A stretch of DNA of 39,110 nt from an uncultured Actinomycetes bacterium. GTDB taxonomy: Bacteria > Actinomycetota > Actinomycetes > Nanopelagicales > Nanopelagicaceae. The notes under the pieces were generated by a model, which had not been told where the DNA came from, ran no database searches, and worked only from the letters and a program-made list of their open reading frames with translations. Positions 24,764 to 32,676 of this stretch are shown here, one piece after another (positions within the stretch are counted from its first letter, which is position 1; the number at the start of each line of letters is the position of its first letter). A program made the position numbers and the translations under genes. Where the stretch lies: assembly GCA_903845465.1 (NCBI GenBank), contig CAIMXQ010000039.1, positions 1 to 39,110 of the forward strand, in the 5' to 3' direction.

Positions 24764-24788
24764 ACACCCGCCGAGGTTTGCGGGGTGT
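24764..24788 (+). promoter_or_regulatory. GC-rich hairpin between riboswitch aptamer and operon
   Basis: ACACCCGC (24764-24771) can pair with GCGGGGTGT (24780-24788) with one bulged G and an 8-nt loop. No T-run follows, so it is not a standard intrinsic terminator; it may belong to the riboswitch tertiary structure or expression platform. Confidence 0.45.
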
Positions 24789-24842
24789 AGTCCAAAGGTA
24801 TTTGGCGCAATCAGCCGACCGCTAGCGAGCTACCCCTGTGAG

Positions 24843-24860
24843 ACTCTTCTTTTTAGGAGT
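24843..24860 (+). promoter_or_regulatory. Hairpin that can sequester the ribosome binding site of the cobalamin-controlled operon
   Basis: ACTCTT (24843-24848) pairs with AGGAGT (24855-24860) over six base pairs (one T-G) with a CTTTTT loop. AGGAG (24855-24859) is the Shine-Dalgarno sequence 8 nt before GTG 24868. This is the layout of a translational expression platform. Confidence 0.55.
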
Positions 24861-24867
24861 TCACACT

Positions 24868-25404
24868 GTGAAAGCACCACATAAGAAGATTGCAATTGCA
24901 CTTCTTCTCATCTCCACTCAACTCATCTCAATTCCCACATCGCATGCTGCAACAAAGGGCTGGCGATATTGGGGCTACTTCCAATCAGCGCCAGGTACAT
25001 CTCATTGGAAAGCTGCAATGACTGGACCCACCGTTGATATCGCCGATGGCGCTGTCGAAGGATGGTCATTTGTCTTTAGTAGCGATGACGTTCCATCGGT
25101 TGCACCCACAACAAAACCAAGTTTCGCAGCGATTTGTGGTGGCACGAAAGCGGATTCAGATACGAAACGAATCGCACTTGTTATCGAATTTGGAAATCCT
25201 GCTTATACACCCAAGGGCGAGAAAGTTCAGAAGCCGATAGTGCAATGTGTAACTACAGCCAAGAGTTCTCAAGGTATTGATGTTCTTGCACAGGTCATTA
25301 AGGTTCGCTCAAATTCCTCTGGCCTCATCTGCGGACTCAATGGATATCCAAAGAAGGAGTGCGGCGTAGAAATTCAAACACCAGCCGCACTTGTGAAGAA
25401 GTAG
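24868..25404 (+). CDS. Secreted protein encoded first in the cobalamin-riboswitch ECF operon
   Basis: A 178-residue exported protein. A signal peptide (about residues 1-27, basic KKIA, hydrophobic core, cleavage after SHA) precedes a domain with the motif GWRYWGYF (31-38), a DGAVEGW segment (60-66), and four cysteines (90, 127, 155, 165) that could form two disulfides. I recall a small family (named after SCO2322) next to ECF transporter genes in Streptomyces, and this gene resembles it, but I have not verified that. The start GTG 24868 has AGGAG 8 nt upstream; GTG 24838 lacks one. No C-terminal membrane anchor is seen. A role as corrinoid-binding or transporter accessory protein is only inferred from position. 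Confidence 0.8.
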   Translation: MKAPHKKIAIALLLISTQLISIPTSHAATKGWRYWGYFQSAPGTSHWKAAMTGPTVDIADGAVEGWSFVFSSDDVPSVAPTTKPSFAAICGGTKADSDTKRIALVIEFGNPAYTPKGEKVQKPIVQCVTTAKSSQGIDVLAQVIKVRSNSSGLICGLNGYPKKECGVEIQTPAALVKK

Positions 25405-25408
25405 TTAT

Positions 25409-26152
25409 ATGAGAAAGCCACTGCATCCACTGACCTTGTGGATTGCGGCGATACTCCTGGCATTTGGAGTAGTCGCACTCGATAGCGCCTATATCGCTCT
25501 TGCGATCGTGGGTGCAGTGGCAATCTTTGTCTATATTCGCCGTGATGGATCTCCCTGGAATATGAGCTTTGCCCTCTCATTACGAATTGGTGCAACGATC
25601 CTTGCAATTCGTACAGTGGTTGGAGTTTTGATTGGTGTTCCGATACCCGGACGAACTCTCTTTACGATTCCAATTCTCCATCTTCCAACATGGATGCCCG
25701 GAATTCGTATCGGTGGCGCAGTCACTATAGAGAGACTTTCATCTTCCTTACACGAGGGTGTCATCATCGCAGCGATGATCGCCCTCTTCGGAGCGGCTAC
25801 TTCACTGACAAGCCCTCATAGATTGCTTCGCGTAACGCCGTCATTTATCTATGAAATTGGAATCACTCTTGTGATTGCAACATCTCTCTTTCCTCAATTG
25901 GCGACAAGTGTTAGACGTATTCGTACAGCACAAAGATTGCGTGGAACCGAGAAGGTACATCTACGTTCAATCGCTCTTCCGCTTCTGGAAGAGTCACTCG
26001 CACAATCTCTGCAATTGGCGGCATCGATGGATGCCCGCGGTTACGGCATCAGTCGCAAGCGATCTCGATATCGTCCGCAGCAATGGTTATTCAGAGATAG
26101 CGCTTTCGTAGCTGTCACCACGTTGATCACTCTTGCGATGGTGGCGCAATGA
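25409..26152 (+). CDS. ECF transporter T component (CbiQ/EcfT family)
   Basis: A 247-residue membrane protein with about five to six helices. Two EcfT coupling motifs are present in the cytosolic C-terminal helices: AQRLRG (174-179) and ASMDARGYG (205-213), which dock onto the grooves of the two ATPase domains. It links the ATPases to the substrate-binding S component. The gene follows the secreted-protein gene by 4 nt and overlaps the ATPase gene by 4 nt, so it is expressed under the cobalamin riboswitch. Confidence 0.93.
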   Translation: MRKPLHPLTLWIAAILLAFGVVALDSAYIALAIVGAVAIFVYIRRDGSPWNMSFALSLRIGATILAIRTVVGVLIGVPIPGRTLFTIPILHLPTWMPGIRIGGAVTIERLSSSLHEGVIIAAMIALFGAATSLTSPHRLLRVTPSFIYEIGITLVIATSLFPQLATSVRRIRTAQRLRGTEKVHLRSIALPLLEESLAQSLQLAASMDARGYGISRKRSRYRPQQWLFRDSAFVAVTTLITLAMVAQ

Positions 26153-27753
26153 TTACATTCTCAAATGTCTCACTTCTCTACCCACGCTCAACCAAGACAA
26201 TTCTTGAAGACCTATCTTTTGAAATTGAGGAAGGTGAAATGGTTCTCGTTATGGGCGAAACGGGATCTGGGAAATCTTCACTCTTAAGGCTCGTCAATGG
26301 ACTAGTCCCCCATCACACAGGAGGAATCCTTGCTGGAGATATCTCTGTCGATGGAATCTCCACACGTACTGTTAAGCCTGGCGCTTTTGCACACCTTGTA
26401 GGAATTGTTGGTCAAAATCCCTTAAACGGTTTTGTCACAGATATCGTTGAAGAAGAGCTCGCTTTCAGTATGGAGGCGCTCAATTTCGCACCCGATGTCA
26501 TGCGTAAGAGAGTGGAAGAAGTTCTGGACATCCTTGGATTAACAGCAATACGCCATCGTTCGATCGCAACGCTAAGTGGTGGAGAACAACAGCGAGTGGC
26601 AATCGGAACTGCACTTGTGATGCATCCCAAGGTATTGGTTCTCGATGAACCAACAAGTGCTCTTGACCCAATCGCAGCAGAAGAAGTTCTATCTGTTCTG
26701 CACAGATTGGTCCACGATTTAAGTGTCACTGTGATTATCGCTGAACATAGACTCGAAAGAGTAATTCAATTTGTAGACCGCATCATTCATATTGAAGGAA
26801 ATGGCGAAACATCCATTGGCTTAGCCGAAGACATTTTGAAGCGTGCAGAACTAGTCCCGCCGATTATTCGACTTGCTCGCGCCTTAAACTTAGATGAAAT
26901 CAAAACAAGTGTGCGAGAAGTCCGTAGACAGACTGAAGAAATTCGCACACGGGACTTTCCTGCCACCGTATCCAACGCTCGCGCTTCAACACCCGCGATC
27001 GTTGTCTCTGATATTTCGCATTCCTATAACGGCAAAATTGCGCTGCACAAGACGAGTACGACGATTGGTCACGGAGAAATTGTCGCAATCATGGGCCGTA
27101 ACGGTGCAGGCAAGAGCACTCTCCTGCACGCCATTGTGGGACTACATTCTCCAGATTCGGGTTCAATCACAGTCAATGAGATTGATCCAGTCACACTTAA
27201 AGGTGCCAATCGTCGACGAGCAATTGGCTATGTGCCACAGGAACCTAGTGATCTGCTCTTTTCCCAGAGCGTTGGTGATGAATGTGCGCAAGCCGATCGC
27301 GATAACGATTTAGCGCCGAATGCGACGTGGAAACTTCTCAATTCTCTCGTGCCAAATATTTCTCTCAACACGCACCCCAATGATTTATCTGAGGGTCAGA
27401 GGCTTGCCTTGGTACTGAGCATTGTTCTATCTGCGAGCCCTGAAGTACTTGTCTTAGATGAACCGACTCGAGGTTTGGATTACCGGGCCAAGAATCTCTT
27501 TGCCCTTGCGCTAAAGGAATATGCAACTCAATCAAATCGCCCAGTACTTCTTGCAACGCACGATGTTGAACTTGTGGCAGAGCTTGCAGATCGCGTTCTC
27601 TTCCTCGCTGAAGGTGAAATCGTTGCAGATGGTTCAACTCTCGATGTCCTGCTCTCATCCCCCGCCTTTGCCCCCCAGGTAGCAAAGATTATGTCGCCAA
27701 AGCCTTGGCTTACTGTCTCTGATGTAGTTACAGCGATTGGCAATGCAGAGTGA
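26149..27753 (+). CDS. ECF transporter ATPase with two fused ABC domains (EcfA-EcfA')
   Basis: A 534-residue protein with two ABC ATPase domains in tandem. Domain 1 has Walker A GETGSGKS (36-43), Q-loop Gln89, signature LSGGEQ (142-147), Walker B VLVLDEP (162-168) and switch His200. Domain 2 has Walker A GRNGAGKS (316-323), signature LSEGQ (413-417), Walker B VLVLDEP (433-439) and switch His471. It powers the ECF transporter; fused A-A' proteins are common in actinobacteria. The start ATG overlaps the T-component stop by 4 nt, and the stop overlaps the next start by 4 nt. Confidence 0.95.
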   Translation: MITFSNVSLLYPRSTKTILEDLSFEIEEGEMVLVMGETGSGKSSLLRLVNGLVPHHTGGILAGDISVDGISTRTVKPGAFAHLVGIVGQNPLNGFVTDIVEEELAFSMEALNFAPDVMRKRVEEVLDILGLTAIRHRSIATLSGGEQQRVAIGTALVMHPKVLVLDEPTSALDPIAAEEVLSVLHRLVHDLSVTVIIAEHRLERVIQFVDRIIHIEGNGETSIGLAEDILKRAELVPPIIRLARALNLDEIKTSVREVRRQTEEIRTRDFPATVSNARASTPAIVVSDISHSYNGKIALHKTSTTIGHGEIVAIMGRNGAGKSTLLHAIVGLHSPDSGSITVNEIDPVTLKGANRRRAIGYVPQEPSDLLFSQSVGDECAQADRDNDLAPNATWKLLNSLVPNISLNTHPNDLSEGQRLALVLSIVLSASPEVLVLDEPTRGLDYRAKNLFALALKEYATQSNRPVLLATHDVELVAELADRVLFLAEGEIVADGSTLDVLLSSPAFAPQVAKIMSPKPWLTVSDVVTAIGNAE

Positions 27754-28559
27754 AGACTTCGCCCATATTTGCCTTCCGCGGTGCAACAGCATTCGCACTT
27801 CTCACAACAAGTGCAATAAGCGCCCTTGGTTTTCTCTGGCCATTTTTCACTTCACACAAAGAGGGCCATCCACAATGGATATTCCTCATTGCAACACCTT
27901 GTGCGCTATTACTCCTATTTATAGGCGTAAGTAATAACGAGTTGGATTCGAAATCAATTGCACTCTTGGCAGTACTTGCAGCACTAATTGCAGCCCTTCG
28001 TCCTATGGGAACAGGCGCAGTAGGTATCGAACCGATGTGGTTCATTCTTATTCTCTCAGCCAGAGTCTTCGGCCCATCTTTTGGATTTCTCTTAGGTGCA
28101 CTCTCAATGTTTCTCTCGGCTTTTATTACAGGTGGCTTTGGCCCGTGGCTTGCCTACCAATCATTTGCAGCAGGATGGATTGGACTTGGTGTTGCTCTCA
28201 TTCCAAAAGCGTTGCGCGGAAAGAAGGAAATTCTCGCTCTCACCTTGTATGGAATTCTCGCCGCTGAATTCTTTGGAATAGCAATGGATCTGCAATTCTG
28301 GCCGTGGGCGCTCGGTGGGGATTCACAACTTTCTTATCTAGCCGGTGCTTCGTTTGCTAGCAATTTTGGCCACTTTTTTACTTACCATTTCTTATCCTCA
28401 ATGGCGTGGGACATTCCACGTGCCTTGTTCACCGTGACACTGATAACTGTCACTGGAATTCCAGTGTTGCACACGCTGCGCCGGGCCTATACCCGAGCAG
28501 CATTTATGACTCCGATCGAATTTATCGAACGTGCGAAGGCACAAGAGGCAGCGCAGTAA
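27750..28559 (+). CDS. Putative ECF transporter S (substrate-binding) component
   Basis: A 269-residue hydrophobic protein with about six or more helices and an S-component-like core: RPMGTGAVGIEP, then ARVFGPSFGFLLGALSMFLS and a GGFGPW turn. The C-terminal tail is charged (IEFIERAKAQE). Position as the last gene of a T-AA'-S operon behind a cobalamin riboswitch makes corrinoid (vitamin B12 or a precursor) the most likely ligand. It is longer than typical S components and does not clearly resemble BtuM or CbrT, so the ligand is inferred. GTG 27750 overlaps the ATPase stop; the 3' end overlaps convergent gcvT by 38 nt. Confidence 0.8.
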   Translation: MKTSPIFAFRGATAFALLTTSAISALGFLWPFFTSHKEGHPQWIFLIATPCALLLLFIGVSNNELDSKSIALLAVLAALIAALRPMGTGAVGIEPMWFILILSARVFGPSFGFLLGALSMFLSAFITGGFGPWLAYQSFAAGWIGLGVALIPKALRGKKEILALTLYGILAAEFFGIAMDLQFWPWALGGDSQLSYLAGASFASNFGHFFTYHFLSSMAWDIPRALFTVTLITVTGIPVLHTLRRAYTRAAFMTPIEFIERAKAQEAAQ

Positions 28560-29610
28560 CTGTCACGGAAGATTGTCTGCCTCGAACATCGATAGTGACC
28601 AGATCGCCTTCGACGTAGCGAGGCTCAATCAGAGCTAAAGCTATTCCGACCTTTAAAGTTGGAGAGAAAGTTCCACTTGTCACCAATCCGATTGCATTTC
28701 CATCGTTATCCATGACAGTCATACCAGCACGTGGAATGGCACGATCATTTGATTTCAGAGCGCGTAGTGAGCGAACTGTGCCTTCTGCGCGTTGAGTGCG
28801 CAGCACTTCAGAGCCACGGAAGGAGTCTTTCTTCCAACCAATGGCCCAGCCTGCACTTGCTTGAACAGGAGTAATTTCAAGCGATAACTCGTGTCCATGC
28901 AGTGGGTAACCCATCTCAGTGCGCAATGTGTCGCGAGCTCCGAGTCCGCAGACAAGTCCATTGAATGGTTGCATCGCAAGAACAAGTGCATCCCATACTG
29001 TGCTTGCATCTTCCCAGCGCGGAACAATTTCATATCCATGTTCGCCTGTATATCCAGTGCGACAGAGAATTACTTCGCACCCTGCAATAGTTACGTAAGA
29101 AAAGGCCATGTAATCCATCGTGGGATTAATTCCAAAACTCTGAATAACGCTATGTGCATCTGGCCCTTGAAGAGCGAGTACTGCAAATTTCTCATGCAGG
29201 TTCTCAACTGTGATTCCCGATGGAAGGTTCTCTTTCAGAACTCGTACGACATCCGTTGTATTGGACGCATTCGGAATTAGAAAGAAGTCTGATGCAGAAT
29301 TTCGGTATGCGATGAGGTCATCTACTACGCCACCATCTGGATTGCAGAGAAGCGTGTATTGAGCTTTCTCATCGGTGATTCGGTTGAGATCGTTGGTAAA
29401 CATCTGATTGAGAAACTCGAGAGCACCATCACCCTTGACGCTTGCTTTACCGAGGTGTGAGACATCAAAGAGACCAACGCGCTCACGCACGCTTGCATGC
29501 TCAGCAAGAACTCCAGAACCTGGATATTCAATTGGCATCAGCCAACCACCGAAATCGGCCATCTTGGACTCGAGGTTGATGTGCTTCTGGTGTAAAGGTG
29601 AGTTTTTCAC
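28522..29610 (-). CDS. gcvT: Glycine cleavage system aminomethyltransferase (T protein)
   Basis: A 362-residue GcvT. The N-terminal segment MADFGGWLMPIEYPG, the FDVSHLGK motif (48-55) and GGVVDDLI (93-100) with catalytic Asp97, and RTGYTGEHGYE (about residues 185-195) are characteristic. It releases ammonia from the aminomethyl-lipoyl H protein and transfers the methylene group to tetrahydrofolate. No gcvH or gcvP is in view, so the complex genes are dispersed. The start is GTG 29610 with TAAGTT 6 nt upstream and no ribosome binding site. The 3' end overlaps the ECF S gene by 38 nt, the largest overlap in the window. Confidence 0.95.
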   Translation of the reverse strand: MKNSPLHQKHINLESKMADFGGWLMPIEYPGSGVLAEHASVRERVGLFDVSHLGKASVKGDGALEFLNQMFTNDLNRITDEKAQYTLLCNPDGGVVDDLIAYRNSASDFFLIPNASNTTDVVRVLKENLPSGITVENLHEKFAVLALQGPDAHSVIQSFGINPTMDYMAFSYVTIAGCEVILCRTGYTGEHGYEIVPRWEDASTVWDALVLAMQPFNGLVCGLGARDTLRTEMGYPLHGHELSLEITPVQASAGWAIGWKKDSFRGSEVLRTQRAEGTVRSLRALKSNDRAIPRAGMTVMDNDGNAIGLVTSGTFSPTLKVGIALALIEPRYVEGDLVTIDVRGRQSSVTVTALPLVPSHVR

Positions 29611-29616
29611 AACGAC

Positions 29617-29622
29617 AACTTA
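29617..29622 (-). promoter_or_regulatory. -10-like hexamer TAAGTT of a leaderless promoter (gcvT)
   Basis: On the minus strand TAAGTT ends 6 nt before GTG 29610. The -35 is weak. Confidence 0.4.
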
Positions 29623-29677
29623 CACTTACGCTTCGCTAGTACCGAGCATGAGTTGGGCCAAACCCTAAGGAGTCGCA

Positions 29678-31192
29678 ATGACCGCCATCCGCCTTTCAGA
29701 CGGAATTGTTAAAGATGAAGTTATCGTGGTGGGTTTGGCCTTCAAGGCAGGTAAGTCAGCAAAGCTCGGTTCTTCAACTCTGCAGATCGAATCCGGTGAC
29801 TTAGCAATCGACACCAAAGTTCTCATGCAAGCACTCGTGGATTTGGGTGCAACAGGAAAAGTTGATGAAGTAATCAAGGTTACAAATTCCACTACTCGTC
29901 TTGTGGTCTTCACTGGACTTGGTAAGTCAGCTTCAACGTATGACAATGAAACTTTGCGGCGCGCAGCCGGTGCTGCATCTCGCGCACTAGCCGGAAATCC
30001 CAGCGCTACTTTCGCACTCCCTACCAAAAGCATCTCAGCTCTAAGAGCCATCTCGGAGGGCGCAACCCTTGGTTCATATAACTTCGATCGATTCAGAGGC
30101 TCTACGAAGTCGGAGCAGAAGGCTCCTCTCAAGATAGTCACAATCCATTCTGATTTAGCATCGCAATCTGCGGCAAAGCAGGCAATCAAATCTGCTGAAA
30201 TTATTGGAACATATACAAATCTTGTTCGTGATTTGATCAACACTCCCCCAAGCCATCTCACTCCCGATACCTTCTGCAAGGCGATCGCTGATGCAGTAAA
30301 GAAGGCAGGCGGCGCAGCAGCTGGTCTCAAAGTGACAGTTATGACAGATGCGCAACTGCGATCAAAAGGCTATGGCGGAATCATCGGCGTGGGACAAGGC
30401 TCTGTGAACCCGCCACGTCTTCTCAATATTTCTTACACTCCTAAAGGTGCCAAGGCGAAGAAGAAATATGCCTTCGTCGGCAAGGGAATTACTTTCGACT
30501 CTGGTGGCCTTGCTCTCAAACCCGCGAAGGGAATGGAAGCGATGAAATGCGATATGAGCGGAGCAGCTGCTGTTTGTGCTGCAACTATTGCAATCGCTCT
30601 GTTGAAGTTACCTGTTGCGATTGAAGCTTGGGCGCCATTGGCTGAAAATATGATTAGCGATACTGCAACTCGACCTAGCGATGTCATCACTATGTACGGC
30701 GGTAAGACTGTTGAAGTTCTCAATCCCGATGCAGAAGGTCGCCTTGTTCTTGCGGATGCACTTGTACGAGCACAAGAGACAAAAGATCTCGATGGGATTG
30801 TCGATGTAGCAACGCTGACAGGCGCACAAGTTGTAGCACTTGGCACTCGTACTAGCGCGGTCATGACTAATAATTCAGATTTCTCATCTCACTTTATGAA
30901 TGTGACGAAGGAGACAGGGGAGGCGTTCTGGCCGATGCCACTTCCCACCGAACTTCGCGCATCTCTTGATTCACCTATTGCAGATCTTGCAAATATTGGA
31001 GAACGCATGGGCGGAATGCTTGTTGCAGGTCTGTTTTTGAAAGATTTCGTTGCAGATGAACTGCCTTGGCTGCATCTAGATATCGCAGGACCTGCATATA
31101 ACGAGAGCCAGCCCCACGGTTACACCCCAGTAGGCGGTACTGGAGTGGCTCTTCGTTCTCTCGTTCAACTCGCAGTTTCAGTTAGCTCCTGA
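29678..31192 (+). CDS. pepA: Leucyl aminopeptidase (M17 family)
   Basis: A 504-residue M17 cytosolic metallo-aminopeptidase. The C-terminal catalytic domain has the two-metal ligands Lys269 and Asp274 (VGKGITFDSGG), Asp292 (MKCDMSGAA), and Asp351/Glu353 in NPDAEGRL (349-356); the catalytic Lys281 and Arg355 are present. The signature reads NPDAEGRL instead of the usual NTDAEGRL, a mild variant. The N-terminal domain is typical of PepA. It releases N-terminal amino acids from peptides. The ATG at 29678 has a strong TAAGGAG 7-8 nt upstream, unlike most of its neighbours. Confidence 0.97.
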   Translation: MTAIRLSDGIVKDEVIVVGLAFKAGKSAKLGSSTLQIESGDLAIDTKVLMQALVDLGATGKVDEVIKVTNSTTRLVVFTGLGKSASTYDNETLRRAAGAASRALAGNPSATFALPTKSISALRAISEGATLGSYNFDRFRGSTKSEQKAPLKIVTIHSDLASQSAAKQAIKSAEIIGTYTNLVRDLINTPPSHLTPDTFCKAIADAVKKAGGAAAGLKVTVMTDAQLRSKGYGGIIGVGQGSVNPPRLLNISYTPKGAKAKKKYAFVGKGITFDSGGLALKPAKGMEAMKCDMSGAAAVCAATIAIALLKLPVAIEAWAPLAENMISDTATRPSDVITMYGGKTVEVLNPDAEGRLVLADALVRAQETKDLDGIVDVATLTGAQVVALGTRTSAVMTNNSDFSSHFMNVTKETGEAFWPMPLPTELRASLDSPIADLANIGERMGGMLVAGLFLKDFVADELPWLHLDIAGPAYNESQPHGYTPVGGTGVALRSLVQLAVSVSS

Positions 31193-31289
31193 CCCGGCTC
31201 AAGCTGGTTATGCATCTTGGTATATAGGCTGGCAAGATAGGGTCGTTAAGCTCGGGAAAGCGGATGGCTTCGAGCGAGGGAGTGTATTG

Positions 31290-32657
31290 GTGGCAAATTT
31301 TGATCTCGTAGTTCTTGGTGGCGGAAGCGGCGGATATGCAGCAGCGCTTCGTGCTTCGCAACTTGGTTTAACAGTTGCTCTCATCGAGAAAGATAAGGTC
31401 GGCGGTACCTGCCTCCACCGCGGATGTATCCCAACTAAGGCGTTGCTTCACGCGGGCGAAGTTGCAGATAGCGCACGCGAATCAGAGCAGTTCGGCGTAA
31501 AGGCGACTTTCAACTCGATTGATATGGCTGGGGTCAACTCATATAAAGATGGAGTCATCGCTGGCCTCCATAAGGGTCTGCAGGGTCTCGTTAAATCTCG
31601 CGGAATTACATATATCGAAGGCGTTGGTCGCCTCGTTTCCAATAACACTATTGAAGTAAATGGCGAGCGGTACGTTGGCAAGAATATTGTGCTCGCAACA
31701 GGCTCATATGCACGAACACTTCCTGGTCTAGATATCGATGGCAAGCAAGTCATCACGTCAGATCAAGGCACACATATGGATTACGTACCCAAGAGCGTCA
31801 TCGTTCTTGGCGGCGGAGTCATTGGTTGCGAATTTGCATCAGTGTGGAAATCATTTGGTTCAGAAGTAACAATCATCGAAGGCCTGCCACACCTCATAGC
31901 TTTAGAAGATGAGTCTTCAAGCAAGTTGCTCGAGCGCGCTTATCGCAAGCGTGGAATCAACTTCGAACTTGGTGTCCGCTTTAAATCTCATCGCGTAGAT
32001 AAAAAGGGCGTGACGGTTACTTTGGAAGATGGCCGCGAATTCACTGCAGATGTACTCCTTGTCTCTGTCGGCCGTGGCCCTGTCACAGATGGCGTTGGAT
32101 ACCAAGAAGTTGGCATCGCAATAGATCGCGGATATATCACCGTTGATGATCATTGCCGCACAAATATTCCAGGAATCTTTGCTGTAGGAGACATCATTCC
32201 TACATTGCAGCTAGCTCACGTTGGCTTCCAAGAAGGAATCCTCGTTGCTGAAACAATTGCTGGACTTAACCCTCGTCCGATTAATTACGACGGTGTTCCA
32301 CGCGTTACGTACTCAGAGCCAGAAGTTGCATCTATGGGTCTTACAACGAAGATCGCAAAAGAGCGTGGCTATGATGTTGTAGAAGTTGATTACAACCTTG
32401 CAGGAAATGGAAAGGCACAAATTCTTAAGACCGCGGGCTCAATCAAACTTGTTGCACAGAAGAATGGTCCAGTACTTGGAATCCATATGGTCGGTGCACG
32501 CGTTGGCGAATTGGTATCTGAAGCTCAATTGATCTTTAACTGGGAGGCATCAGCAGATGATGTTGCGCCTCTCCTTCATGCACACCCAACACTGTCAGAA
32601 GCAATGGGCGAAGCTCATATGGCTCTTGCAGGCAAACCACTTCACTCGCACGGTTAA
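31290..32657 (+). CDS. lpdA: Dihydrolipoyl dehydrogenase (E3)
   Basis: A 455-residue FAD-disulfide reductase. Features are the FAD motif VLGGGSGGYAAA (8-19), redox-active Cys41 and Cys46 in GGTCLHRGC, NAD motif VLGGGVIGCE, FAD motif GIFAVGDI, and the catalytic His432-Glu437 pair in HAHPTLSE. It reoxidises dihydrolipoamide in the 2-oxoglutarate, pyruvate and glycine cleavage complexes; the E2 gene is 19 nt downstream. Start choice: TTG 31287 and GTG 31290 are both in frame; GAGGGAG lies 7 nt before GTG 31290. The 97-nt gap upstream contains a TATATA at 31221 that might be a -10, without a clear -35. Confidence 0.97.
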   Translation: MANFDLVVLGGGSGGYAAALRASQLGLTVALIEKDKVGGTCLHRGCIPTKALLHAGEVADSARESEQFGVKATFNSIDMAGVNSYKDGVIAGLHKGLQGLVKSRGITYIEGVGRLVSNNTIEVNGERYVGKNIVLATGSYARTLPGLDIDGKQVITSDQGTHMDYVPKSVIVLGGGVIGCEFASVWKSFGSEVTIIEGLPHLIALEDESSSKLLERAYRKRGINFELGVRFKSHRVDKKGVTVTLEDGREFTADVLLVSVGRGPVTDGVGYQEVGIAIDRGYITVDDHCRTNIPGIFAVGDIIPTLQLAHVGFQEGILVAETIAGLNPRPINYDGVPRVTYSEPEVASMGLTTKIAKERGYDVVEVDYNLAGNGKAQILKTAGSIKLVAQKNGPVLGIHMVGARVGELVSEAQLIFNWEASADDVAPLLHAHPTLSEAMGEAHMALAGKPLHSHG

Positions 32658-32676
32658 GTAAGAGGAGAAAATAACC

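Noticed and set aside
24764..24788. Hairpin after the cobalamin aptamer read as an intrinsic terminator
   Set aside because: The following bases (AGTCCAAAGG) contain no T-run, so it does not meet the form of an intrinsic terminator.
29665..30330. Long minus-strand open frame of about 221 codons opposite pepA
   Set aside because: It lies wholly antisense to a well-conserved PepA, has a low-complexity Ala/Ser/Arg-rich translation, and shows no motif or start signal.
31221..31226. TATATA upstream of lpdA as a firm -10 element
   Set aside because: No acceptable -35 is found 16-18 nt upstream and the gene has a proper Shine-Dalgarno; it was mentioned only as a possibility.
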